Assembly: GCA_003244105.1 (NCBI GenBank)
Contig: QHBK01000014.1
Location: forward strand, 1-64,000
From: Candidatus Eremiobacter antarcticus
GTDB taxonomy: Bacteria; Vulcanimicrobiota; Vulcanimicrobiia; Eremiobacterales; Eremiobacteraceae
Direction: 5' to 3'
DNA: 64,000 bases
In this document: one piece after another, positions 48,609 to 57,007 of the stretch
Position numbering within the stretch: the stretch's first letter is position 1
How the letters are laid out: each line of letters opens with the position of its first letter
Program-made: the position numbers and the translations under genes
The notes under the pieces: generated by a model
Seen by the model: the letters and a program-made list of their open reading frames with translations, nothing else
Database searches by the model: none
What the model was told of the DNA's origin: nothing

Positions 48609-50515
48609 CCTAAGAACTCAGTGACTTCCTCGAGATCGTGCACTCGGCGCGCTGGCGGCAGCGCGGCCAAGATGCGCCGGCCGTAGGACATCGTTTCGAG
48701 TCTGCCGTCGAGGATGCACATCAAGCCCCGATCGTTCGCGCTGCGGATGAGGCGCCCGAGGCCCTGCTTGAGCTTGGTGACGGCGACCGGCACCATCAGC
48801 GTTTGAAACGCGTCCTCGCCCTTTTCCATAAGCAGTTTCGAACGCGCCGAGATGATGGGGTCGTCAGGCGGGGGGAACGGCAGCCGGTCGATGATCACGC
48901 AGGAGAGCGCGCTCCCCACGACGTCGACCCCTTCCCAGAAGGAAGCCGTCGCGAACAGCACCGGGTTTTGCTCTTCCCGAAACCATCGCAAGGCCGCTCC
49001 CTTGGGGACCTGTCCTTGCACCTTGAACGGAAAGGGAAGGGTCGGACCGAGTTCGCTCGCCACCGCCTGCATCGCCGACGTCGAGGTGAACAGGACGAAC
49101 GCGCGGCCGCTCGTCGCGCGAAGCACAGAGGCGACCACGCGCGCCGCTCGTGAGAGGAAGTCCGGGCGCTTGGGGTTGAGGCGCTCCGGCGGAAGATACA
49201 GCATGGCCTGACGCGCGAAATCGAATGGCGATTCAAGCACGAGTTCATCCACGATTCCGTCGTCCAAACCGGTCTGTCGCCGCAGGTACGAGAAATCCCC
49301 ACCGGTGGAGATCGTCGCCGACGTCATGACGACGCTGCGCGCTGCATCGAAAAGACGTTCGCGCAAGACGGTTGCGATGGACGCAGGGGCGCAATGAGCC
49401 GCGTAGCCATTGACGCGGCGTTGATCGTCGTGCTCGGCCCAGGCGATCCACTGATCGCCCGCGAGCCGCAGCCGTTCGATCGTCTGCGTGTGACGGACGA
49501 TCACCGCCGTCAGCAGGTCGCGCCGCCGCTTGAGGGCATCTTCGTCTGAGTTTGGCAGGCGCGTTGCCTTGGACCACCGCTCAGCGACCCAGTTCTCAGC
49601 GCGATATAACGCCCGCTGCAGCGGGTCGAGCAGCTCCAAGGCGCGCACGTTGTCTCGCAGCGGGTAGCGCAGGCGGCCGCCGTCGGCGAGCGCTTCCGCA
49701 AAATCGGCCGCAGCCGCGCCGAGCGCGGCATTGAGGAGCTCGTCGAAGACATAGGCGCGGTTCAGCTTCTGCTGTAGACGGCCGACCGACGCTTTGGAGA
49801 CGCTCGAGGCAAAGGCTGCGGTAGCCCAATCCTCGATCTGATGCGCCTCGTCCAGCACCGCATAGTCGTACGGGGGGATGATGCCCCCGCCCGCAGCCAT
49901 GTCGGCGAAGAACAGCGCGTGATTGACGACGATGATGTCGGCGTGGCGCGCAGCCTCGCGCGCATGCATCTGATGGCAGCGCTGCGGGCCGAAGAACTCG
50001 CATCCCTCCATAATGCAGTCGTCCGCATCGGCGTCGACCTCGCGCCACCACGCATCCGGCGGCACGAAATCTAGTTCCGCCTTGTCTCCGCTCGGAGTGC
50101 GGTCGGCCCAACGGAACAGCGCCGCATCTTCACTGCTGCGAGCGAGCACCAGGCGAGAGCGCAGCTGCTCCAATTTGTCGCGACAGAGATAATTGTTGCG
50201 GCCTTTCAGCTGGACAACACGCGCAGACGAGTCGAGCACGTTGAGCACATGAGGAATATCTTTTTGCAGCAGCTGCTCTTGCAGCGCGAGCGTCGCCGTC
50301 GAGATCACCACGCGTTGGCCGGAAAGCAGCGCGGGCACCAGGTAACCGAAGGACTTGCCGGTTCCTGTCCCTGCCTCGACCATGACGTGGACGTGCTCGA
50401 GCAGCCCACGGTTCACAAGCTTGGCCATTTCTATTTGCGCCGGCCGAAACTCGTAGCGCGGGTCGCTCTTGGCCAGCAGTCCTTGGCGGCCCAAAACGTC
50501 ATCAATCGTCAACAT
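48584..50515 (-). CDS. dinG: DinG/YoaA-family ATP-dependent DNA helicase
   Basis: About 643 residues, superfamily 2, XPD-like. Walker A VEAGTGTGKSFGYL, DEAHQIEDWA box and C-terminal helicase motifs (FWEGVDVVGSAL, KLKQGLGRLIRSANDRG) are present. Cys residues at YLCRDKL and DDCIMEGCEFFGPQRC match the four ligands of the [4Fe-4S] cluster of the family. It unwinds forked or R-loop DNA during repair. I choose the ATG at 50515 because an SOS box lies directly in front of it; an in-frame start at 50569 would put the box inside the gene. Confidence 0.92.
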   Translation of the reverse strand: MLTIDDVLGRQGLLAKSDPRYEFRPAQIEMAKLVNRGLLEHVHVMVEAGTGTGKSFGYLVPALLSGQRVVISTATLALQEQLLQKDIPHVLNVLDSSARVVQLKGRNNYLCRDKLEQLRSRLVLARSSEDAALFRWADRTPSGDKAELDFVPPDAWWREVDADADDCIMEGCEFFGPQRCHQMHAREAARHADIIVVNHALFFADMAAGGGIIPPYDYAVLDEAHQIEDWATAAFASSVSKASVGRLQQKLNRAYVFDELLNAALGAAAADFAEALADGGRLRYPLRDNVRALELLDPLQRALYRAENWVAERWSKATRLPNSDEDALKRRRDLLTAVIVRHTQTIERLRLAGDQWIAWAEHDDQRRVNGYAAHCAPASIATVLRERLFDAARSVVMTSATISTGGDFSYLRRQTGLDDGIVDELVLESPFDFARQAMLYLPPERLNPKRPDFLSRAARVVASVLRATSGRAFVLFTSTSAMQAVASELGPTLPFPFKVQGQVPKGAALRWFREEQNPVLFATASFWEGVDVVGSALSCVIIDRLPFPPPDDPIISARSKLLMEKGEDAFQTLMVPVAVTKLKQGLGRLIRSANDRGLMCILDGRLETMSYGRRILAALPPARRVHDLEEVTEFLGYIPANHS

Positions 50516-50529
50516 CGAACGTGTGTTCG
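50516..50529 (-). promoter_or_regulatory. LexA (SOS) box of the CGAAC-N4-GTTCG type
   Basis: CGAACGTGTGTTCG is a perfect match to the Firmicutes/Actinobacteria LexA consensus CGAACRNRYGTTCG. It abuts the ATG of the dinG-like gene and lies 74 bp before the divergent M41-like gene. A further partial half-site (AGTTCG) follows at about 50532. Binding here would block transcription or initiation of the helicase until DNA damage. Confidence 0.85.
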
Positions 50530-50603
50530 ACAGTTCGCCCCACGGTGCCGGGTCCCTGTGTTCCGACAAGCGGCGGGTGCATCACGAAGCCGATACACAC
50601 CTA

Positions 50604-51149
50604 ATGGCAACCAAAATCACCACGAAGCACGAGCACTCCAAGAACCTGCGTCGCACAGCCTTCCACGAGGCCGGTCATGCGGTTATGGCTGTGCTGCTCA
50701 AGTTGCCGTTTCGCTACGTCACGATTGTGCCGACGGCGGAGTTTCTCGGCGGCTGCAATTTCCGCACTCCGTCCTACGCGCAAAAACTGCGCCTCGTCGC
50801 CCAGAACCCCAACGCTTGGGATCGGGATCGCTTGGAGAACGAGATCCTCTTCTATATGGCCGGCGCGATCGCGGAGAAACGAATCTCAGGACGCATCGAG
50901 GCCAGAGGATCGTCGTCCGACCGGCACTGCGCGAGCGATCTCGCCACGGCCGCGCTGCGCTACGCTGCTCCCGAAGAAGTCGTGGCCTATTTGAAATATC
51001 TCAGCGTGCGCGCGAGTAATCTCGTGAACTCGCCGGAGGTCTGGGCTCAAGTGGTTCTGATCGCGCAGAGACTGCTGAAGATCAAGAAGCTCACGCAGAC
51101 CGAGGTCAAGGAAGTGCTCGGCGTGGGCAAGTTCGCAGCCCGCACCTAA
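50604..51149 (+). CDS. Stand-alone M41 (FtsH-type) peptidase-domain protein
   Basis: 181 residues, predicted soluble. RRTAFHEAGHAVMAVLL has the HExGH zinc motif of FtsH proteases, LENEILFYMAGAIAEKR matches the following helix, and SDRHCASDLATAALRYA suits the third zinc ligand (Asp) region. There is no AAA+ ATPase and no membrane span, unlike FtsH. It may process a specific folded or peptide substrate, or work with a separate ATPase. It is divergent from the SOS-controlled helicase gene and might share the LexA box. Confidence 0.8.
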   Translation: MATKITTKHEHSKNLRRTAFHEAGHAVMAVLLKLPFRYVTIVPTAEFLGGCNFRTPSYAQKLRLVAQNPNAWDRDRLENEILFYMAGAIAEKRISGRIEARGSSSDRHCASDLATAALRYAAPEEVVAYLKYLSVRASNLVNSPEVWAQVVLIAQRLLKIKKLTQTEVKEVLGVGKFAART

Positions 51150-51180
51150 GCTTTCTACCGCGCTGCCGCCGGCGCAACGG

Positions 51181-51375
51181 CTATAGCTCTTCCCACTCTT
51201 TGCGCGCCTTGTGGCGCTTCTCGTTCTTCCGTTTCTTCTCGATCAGCGACCCGCTCGCCGAGGCATGAGTGTTGACCGGCACCGTCGGGCGCAAAGAGCG
51301 CCGCCGCTGCACGTCGATCTTGCGTTGGATCTCGGTTATCCTGGCAGGCGCAGCCGGTTTCTTACGGCGTGTCAT
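51181..51375 (-). CDS. Small basic protein of unknown function
   Basis: 64 residues, about one third Lys/Arg, with a C-terminal helix KKRKNEKRHKARKEWEEL. GAGGAG precedes the ATG at 51375, but at a long spacing (14 nt). A nucleic-acid- or ribosome-associated role is plausible from composition only. Confidence 0.5.
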   Translation of the reverse strand: MTRRKKPAAPARITEIQRKIDVQRRRSLRPTVPVNTHASASGSLIEKKRKNEKRHKARKEWEEL

Positions 51376-51567
51376 CGCGTTGCGCTCGGCTCCTCGTTGG
51401 ATGATTTCGGCTCGCCCTGCACTGTATCGGCCTTTTGCAAGCGAAGGCTCCTCGCTTGGCGCACAGAATGAGGCGTGGTGGCCACGACCGGGACTCCGCT
51501 GAAGCCATCAAGCATTCCGCTGGCAGCCGCTTCCGCGCAGCCGGCGCGTCAAGCGACGCTGCCGACC

Positions 51568-52620
51568 ATGATGCGCGCGCTCGTCAAAGAAAAGCCCGCA
51601 ACCGGATTGGTTCTCCGCCGGGTTTCGCTCCCCCAGGTCGGCGCGACCGACGTGCTCATCAACGTCCAAAAAGCCGGCATCTGCGGCACAGACGGGCATA
51701 TCTGGGATTGGGATAAGTGGTCGCAAAACCGGATCGTGCCGCCCTTGATCGTCGGCCATGAGTTCATGGGATACGTGGCGGCGGTGGGCGACGCGGTGCG
51801 CAGCGTCGCGCTCGGCGATCGGGTGTGCGCCGAAGGCCACATCTCGTGCGGCATCTGCCTGCTGTGCCGCACCGGGCAAGAATTCATCTGCGAACGCGTG
51901 CGCATACTCGGCGTGGATCGCGACGGCTGCTTTGCGGATTACGTCTCCGTGCCCGAGCACAACGTCTGGAAGCTGGATCCCGCGGTCCCGGATGATTGGG
52001 CCGCCGTGTTCGACCCGCTCGGCAACGCCGTCCACACCGTCATGGCGGCCGGGGTCAGCGCCAAGAGCGTCGTCATCACGGGCGTGGGTTCGATCGGCTT
52101 GATGGCGATTCCGGTCGCGCGCGCAGCGGGAGCCGCGCGGCTCATCGCGATCGACGTCAATCAGCACAAACTCGACCTGGCGAAATCGCTCGGCGCAGAC
52201 GAGGTCTTCGACGCGCGCACGCCCGCGCTGCGCGAGAAGATCTACGCCTTGACCAACGGTGACGGCGCCGACGTGCTGCTGGAGATGAGCGGCAGCGGCG
52301 CTGCCATCAATCAAGGATTGAGCATGGTCCGAAACGGCGGCCGCGCGGCCCTCCTTGGATTGCCGTCCGATGATGTGAGCCTCAACTTGGCGGAGAACAT
52401 CATCTTCAAAGGGCTCACAGTTTTGGGCATCAACGGGCGCAAGATGTTCGAGACGTGGTATCAGACGCAAGCGCTGGTGACGGCGGGACGCATCGATCTC
52501 GCCCCGATCATCACCCACGTGCTGCCGTTGGAGCGCTTTGCCGAGTGCTTCCAGCTGCTCAAGAACGGCCAAGCTGTAAAAATCGTCATCGATCTGACCG
52601 CTGAGGGCGCCGCTGCGTGA
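51568..52620 (+). CDS. tdh: L-threonine 3-dehydrogenase
   Basis: About 350 residues, zinc-dependent medium-chain dehydrogenase. Catalytic-zinc motif KAGICGTDGHIW, GHEFMGYV, the structural zinc cysteines in CGICLLCRTGQEFIC, and the NAD-binding VITGVGSIGLMAI match Tdh. It oxidises threonine to 2-amino-3-ketobutyrate. The start at 51568 (MMRALVKEK) fits the family; a GTG at 51475 would add 31 unrelated residues. GTGA overlap with kbl gives a two-gene threonine-to-glycine operon. Confidence 0.93.
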   Translation: MMRALVKEKPATGLVLRRVSLPQVGATDVLINVQKAGICGTDGHIWDWDKWSQNRIVPPLIVGHEFMGYVAAVGDAVRSVALGDRVCAEGHISCGICLLCRTGQEFICERVRILGVDRDGCFADYVSVPEHNVWKLDPAVPDDWAAVFDPLGNAVHTVMAAGVSAKSVVITGVGSIGLMAIPVARAAGAARLIAIDVNQHKLDLAKSLGADEVFDARTPALREKIYALTNGDGADVLLEMSGSGAAINQGLSMVRNGGRAALLGLPSDDVSLNLAENIIFKGLTVLGINGRKMFETWYQTQALVTAGRIDLAPIITHVLPLERFAECFQLLKNGQAVKIVIDLTAEGAAA

Positions 52621-53822
52621 ACCAGTCGTACGATCAAAAGCTGAAAGCCGACCTTGACGCCTTGCGAGCGGCGGGGACTTTCAAGCACCTTCGGCACGTG
52701 ACCACGCCGATGCGGGCCGAGGTCGATATGGAGGAAGCCGGCCGAACCATCGTGCTGTCCAGCAACAACTATTTGGGTTTGGCGGATAACCCCCGCGTGG
52801 TTGAGGCCGGAATTCGCGGCCTGCAGAAATACGGCGCCGGCACTGCCAGCGTGCGTTTCATCTGCGGCACGTTTGATATCCACCGGGATCTCGAGCGCGA
52901 GATCGCCCATTTCTTGGGGACGGAAAATGCGCTGACATATGTCTCGTGCTGGACGGCGAACGAGGGACTCATCCCGACCATCGCCGGCGCGGGATGCGCG
53001 ATCCTTTCCGACGAGCTCAACCACGCGTCGATCATCGACGGCTGCCGGCTCGCCTCACAGGCGCAGCGCTTGCGTTTCAAACATTCCGACATGGCCGACC
53101 TCGAGGCCAAGCTCGCCGGCCTCGCCGCGGGCATGACGAAATTTATCATCAGCGACGGCGTCTTCTCGATGGAGGGCGATCTTGCCAGGCTTCCCGAGAT
53201 CGTCGCCTTGGCCAAGAGATACAACGGCGTGACGATTGTCGACGACAGTCATGGAACCGGCGTGATGGGCGCCACCGGCCGCGGCACGGTCGAGCATTAT
53301 GGGCTGACGGGCCAGATAGACATCATCACCGGAACGCTCGGCAAAGCTTTGGGCGGCGCAGCCGGCGGATTCGTCGCGGGGTCTGAGAACTTGGTCCAAA
53401 CGCTCATCCAGCGGTCCCGCACGCAGCTCTTCTCGAACGCTCTCCCTGCCACGGTCGCTTGCAGCGCGTTGGCTGCCATCGAAGAGTTGCAATCGCAGCC
53501 GCAACTGCTGGAAAAACAACGCGAGAACGTGCGTTATTTTCGGGAGGGCTTGACTGCGCTCGGGTACCAGCCGCTGCCGGGAGAAAGCGCCATCATCCCG
53601 ATCATCGTCGGGGAAACCTCGTTTGCCATCAAATTGAGCGAGTTGCTGTTGCACAAAGGCGTCTTTGTGACCGGCTTCGGATTCCCGGTGGTTCCGGAAG
53701 GAACCGCGCGAATCCGCGTGCAGATGAGCGCAGGGCTCGAGCGAGAGCAACTCGACCGAGCTCTGCTCGCCTTCGAGCAAGTCGGCACGGAGCTTGGGCT
53801 GCTGCCGGTGCGCAGCCACTAA
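52617..53822 (+). CDS. kbl: 2-amino-3-ketobutyrate CoA ligase (glycine C-acetyltransferase)
   Basis: 401 residues, PLP-dependent alpha-oxoamine synthase. VLSSNNYLGLADNPRV, GTASVRFICGTFDIHRDLE, VDDSHGTGVMG and the PLP lysine in GTLGKALGGAAGGF are family motifs. It splits the Tdh product with CoA to glycine and acetyl-CoA. The pairing with tdh separates it from related enzymes such as 8-amino-7-oxononanoate synthase. Confidence 0.93.
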   Translation: MNQSYDQKLKADLDALRAAGTFKHLRHVTTPMRAEVDMEEAGRTIVLSSNNYLGLADNPRVVEAGIRGLQKYGAGTASVRFICGTFDIHRDLEREIAHFLGTENALTYVSCWTANEGLIPTIAGAGCAILSDELNHASIIDGCRLASQAQRLRFKHSDMADLEAKLAGLAAGMTKFIISDGVFSMEGDLARLPEIVALAKRYNGVTIVDDSHGTGVMGATGRGTVEHYGLTGQIDIITGTLGKALGGAAGGFVAGSENLVQTLIQRSRTQLFSNALPATVACSALAAIEELQSQPQLLEKQRENVRYFREGLTALGYQPLPGESAIIPIIVGETSFAIKLSELLLHKGVFVTGFGFPVVPEGTARIRVQMSAGLEREQLDRALLAFEQVGTELGLLPVRSH

Positions 53823-53829
53823 CGCACGA

Positions 53830-55248
53830 TCAGTCGCTCAAGATGCGAGTGAGCGCCGTATAGATGGTGGCGGCGGCGCGCCACGATTCGATATCCGACG
53901 TGATCGCAGGGGTGCGGCTGTCGCGCCCCAAGACGTCGGGCAAGCCGCCCGGCTGCGTCGCATTGGCCGGCAATCGCGCGACGCTGCGGAAGATAAGCTC
54001 GGCGTACAGCGCATTGGCCCATCCGAATTCACCACGCGTGAAGTGCCAGGGCCGGTCGGGGTCGACGCTCTCGTAGAATAAACCCTTAGATCCGTCCACG
54101 GCGCGCAGCTGCGCGAGCGCCTCACCGACTTCCCCCGACGTTCTCGAGGTGATGGCCGCGCTGATGATGCCGAGCGGCCAGATCCAGCCGGTCGGCGTGT
54201 GCGGGCTGCCCAGGCCCGCTGCGTACCTCCCGCGGTAGTAATACGGGTTGGCGTTCGAAAGAGAAAAACGCCGGCTCGCGATGTAGAGGGCGTCGCGCGA
54301 GGCGACCGTGCGCAAGTATGGAGCGGCCAGCAGATTCGGAAGGTTGGCGTCGTCCATCAGCTGCGCGTTGCCGGCGCCATCCACTTCGTACGCATACAGC
54401 CACCCGAATCTGAAATCGTAGACCTGCGCGAATTGATCGACCCCCATGCGGATGGCGGCAGCCAGCTCGCGCGCTCGAAATGCGAGACCATCGTCGTTGT
54501 ATCCGATCTCGCTCAAGCTCGCGAGATAGTCGAGCGAGCGGGCTGCGAACATCTGCTGCGGGATGTTGAAGGGGTATCGAACGGGGTCGTCAGAGGGGCG
54601 AAAGGCTCCCCAGATCATCCCGGTGTCCGCATAACTCGCGCCGCTGCCGTCGTTCTGCAAGAATCTGGAGCGGTACCGCGAGCAGGTGCGGTGGCGCTGT
54701 TCGCACTCGTAGGTGGAGACGATGTGCAGAAACGCCCAGCGCAGCCGCGTCGTGAAGATCGAACGGTCGCCCGTGTATTGCCAGTACGTCCAGATGAGCA
54801 GCGCGGGATACGCAAGCGAGTCGACCTCCCACTTCTCCTCCCAAATCTTGTAAGCGGCGGTGAACGCGTTGGCGTAGGCGGATATCAAGATGTTCTTCGT
54901 GTCGCGGGCGATGACGCCGCGCATGACCGGCTCCAACTGTGGATACGCGGAGATGAAGCGCGTGTAAGGCAGCGCTTGAGCGGATGAATCGCGCAGCCAC
55001 ATAGCCGGGATGTCGCCGGTCTGCACGAAGATGGTGCCGTCGTCCTGAAGAAAAAAGTCGGACGTGAGCGTGTGAAAAAGAGTGGGCGCATCGAGCTCGA
55101 TTGTGCGCGGACGCGCGCCGGGCAACGTGAGGCCGATGGTGGTGCTCACGCCCGTCACCGGTACGGAGGTCTGATCGTCGGCCGCCATGGCCGATGCGCC
55201 GCTCAGCGCGAAACAGACGGCTATGATAAGGAGTCGTACCGGGAACAC
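53830..55248 (-). CDS. Family 125 glycoside hydrolase (exo-alpha-1,6-mannosidase), exported
   Basis: About 472 residues with a Sec signal peptide (LLIIAVCFALSGASAMAA). FVQTGDIPAMWLRDSSAQ, GMIWGAFRPSDD, LMDDANLPNLLAAPYL, SPHTPTGWIWPLG and FTRGEFGWANALYAELI are the GH125 landmarks, including the acidic catalytic residues. It removes terminal alpha-1,6-mannose. The start is uncertain: GTG at 55248 gives a normal signal peptide; TTG at 55296 would lie 2 nt from a terminator hairpin. No other mannan genes are nearby. Confidence 0.93.
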   Translation of the reverse strand: MFPVRLLIIAVCFALSGASAMAADDQTSVPVTGVSTTIGLTLPGARPRTIELDAPTLFHTLTSDFFLQDDGTIFVQTGDIPAMWLRDSSAQALPYTRFISAYPQLEPVMRGVIARDTKNILISAYANAFTAAYKIWEEKWEVDSLAYPALLIWTYWQYTGDRSIFTTRLRWAFLHIVSTYECEQRHRTCSRYRSRFLQNDGSGASYADTGMIWGAFRPSDDPVRYPFNIPQQMFAARSLDYLASLSEIGYNDDGLAFRARELAAAIRMGVDQFAQVYDFRFGWLYAYEVDGAGNAQLMDDANLPNLLAAPYLRTVASRDALYIASRRFSLSNANPYYYRGRYAAGLGSPHTPTGWIWPLGIISAAITSRTSGEVGEALAQLRAVDGSKGLFYESVDPDRPWHFTRGEFGWANALYAELIFRSVARLPANATQPGGLPDVLGRDSRTPAITSDIESWRAAATIYTALTRILSD

Positions 55249-55294
55249 GCGCTCGCGCTTCGCGCGAATCGTGCCGCGAGACCTTTCCACGAAC

Positions 55295-55317
55295 AAAAAC
55301 GGACGCTGAGCGTCCGT
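55295..55317 (-). terminator. Rho-independent terminator after the small membrane-protein gene
   Basis: ACGGACGC-TGA-GCGTCCGT (55299-55317) is a perfect 8-bp hairpin. On the minus strand it is followed by TTTTGTTC. It separates the upstream small gene (ending 55379) from GH125. Confidence 0.85.
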
Positions 55318-55378
55318 CTTCTATGGATCGTTTGGGTTGCGGCGATGTCTTACGAACGGCGGCGCAAGGGCGGTGGCG

Positions 55379-55603
55379 TTAGGATGCTTTGCGTTGCAGC
55401 ACCGACAGGTCGACCGTGCTAGGCTGAGCTTTTAGGACCGTCAGCATGCCGGCCTTCTGCGTACGCGACTGACCTCGCATGATGTGAGAAGCTAGCAACA
55501 GGCTCGCGCTCACAAGAATGGTCATGACCAGCGCTACGATCGGACCTGCGACCACGAAGGCCGTGACGACCGTTACCAGACTGAAACTGACTGCTGCCCA
55601 CAT
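55379..55603 (-). CDS. Small membrane protein of unknown function
   Basis: 74 residues with two adjacent hydrophobic segments (AAVSFSLVTVVTAFVVAGPIV and ALVMTILVSASLLLASHI) and a soluble tail. GAGGGG lies 10 nt before the ATG at 55603; a GTG 15 codons upstream is less likely. No recognised family. Confidence 0.6.
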   Translation of the reverse strand: MWAAVSFSLVTVVTAFVVAGPIVALVMTILVSASLLLASHIMRGQSRTQKAGMLTVLKAQPSTVDLSVLQRKAS

Positions 55604-55789
55604 GTTCGTTGTACCCCTCAAGCCGAAGCTGTCGATGTCGTTGTGCACGTTTTTGTGCCGTTCTGCTGATATGACCGGAAGTGCCTACGCGCGTTACCCG
55701 TTTGGCCGTCACGGCTCCCGCGCGGGCGCGCATGTGACGATGGTCATGCGCGAAGGTGCGCGCAGGCGGCACTGCAAATCGTAGCGCCG

Positions 55790-57007
55790 ATGATCGCACG
55801 GATCTTGCCCATCCTGGGCGTCACCTTCATCGATATCCTCGGCTTTAGCATCCTGCTGCCGATTCTTCCGTACTTCGTCAAGAGCTTCGGATCTTCGGAT
55901 GTGGTCGTCGGTCTGCTGTTCTCGACTTTTGCGGCCTGCCAGTTCTTCGCGGGTCCGGTGTGGGGCAATCTGAGCGACCGCATCGGGCGCAAGATGGTGC
56001 TGATCGTCAGCCAGATCGGCGCCACCATCGGATGGATGATGCTGGCATTCGCGCACACGATCGCGATGGTGTTCATCGCGCGCATGGTCGAGGGCGCTTC
56101 CGGCGGAAACCTGAGCGTCACCCAAGCGTATGTCGCCGATCTTGTCGAGCCCAAACAGCGCGGCCGCGCCTTTGCATACGTGGGCGCCGCCTTCAGCGCA
56201 GGCATCGTTTTCGGGCCGGTGTTGGGGGGCGTGCTGTTGGAGCGCTACGGCTTTCGCGCACCCTTCCTGGCGGCCGCCGGCTTACAGCTGCTGACGCTTG
56301 CGATCACGATCGTCATGCTGCCGGAATCGCGAAGCGGCGCCGGCGCGGAGGTCGCGACCGTCGCTCACATCCGCCGATCGCTGCAGGACCCCCGGGTCTC
56401 TCCGGTCTTGCTGCAGATGTGGGCCATTTCGCTGGCGCTCTACGCATGGTTCGGTGTCTATGCGCTGCTGCTGCAGGCGGCGCTGCATTTCAGCGCCAGT
56501 CAGACGAGCTTTTTCTTCGCTGCTTTCGGGGTGTTGAGCGTCATACTTCAGCTCGGGCCCGTGCCCCGGCTCATCGACGCGGTCGGCGACCGGCGCAGTT
56601 CCAACATCGGAATCCTTTGCGCGTTCACGGGATTTGCTGCGGTGCCGCTCATCCATAGTCTCGCGACGTTGCTGCCTACGTTTCTTCTGTTCGCCGTCGG
56701 GTTATCGCTCGCGAGGCCTGGTCTGTCTTCCATGCTGACCGCCTCAGTGCCTGAGAACCAGCGCGGAACTATTCTGGGCGTCAGCTCGGCTCTAGACAAT
56801 CTGTCCGGTTTCTCAATGCCGCCGCTGTCCACCGGCCTCTTGGGCCGGTACGGACCGCCTTGGGCCGGCGCCATCTCGACCTTCTTCTCATTGATCGCGC
56901 TGTTGATGGGACTGTCCGCTCAGCGCAAGGAGCAAGGCGCGCTGTCGAGCGCGGAAGCCCACCTCACGCAGGAAGCCGGTCAGACTTTGGCCGGTTCGTC
57001 CACGTAG
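55790..57007 (+). CDS. MFS transporter (TetA-like drug:H+ antiporter family)
   Basis: 405 residues with twelve membrane helices. GNLSDRIGRKMVLI is the loop 2-3 MFS motif A, and ARMVEGASGGNLSVTQAYVADL is typical of TetA/Bcr-type exporters. It is a likely drug or metabolite efflux carrier. Its last 28 bp overlap the convergent M48 protease gene. Confidence 0.92.
   Translation: MIARILPILGVTFIDILGFSILLPILPYFVKSFGSSDVVVGLLFSTFAACQFFAGPVWGNLSDRIGRKMVLIVSQIGATIGWMMLAFAHTIAMVFIARMVEGASGGNLSVTQAYVADLVEPKQRGRAFAYVGAAFSAGIVFGPVLGGVLLERYGFRAPFLAAAGLQLLTLAITIVMLPESRSGAGAEVATVAHIRRSLQDPRVSPVLLQMWAISLALYAWFGVYALLLQAALHFSASQTSFFFAAFGVLSVILQLGPVPRLIDAVGDRRSSNIGILCAFTGFAAVPLIHSLATLLPTFLLFAVGLSLARPGLSSMLTASVPENQRGTILGVSSALDNLSGFSMPPLSTGLLGRYGPPWAGAISTFFSLIALLMGLSAQRKEQGALSSAEAHLTQEAGQTLAGSST

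Noticed and set aside
51508-52572. 354-residue minus-strand open frame opposite tdh
   Set aside because: It mirrors the tdh codons and has no domain resemblance; it is a GC-skew shadow.
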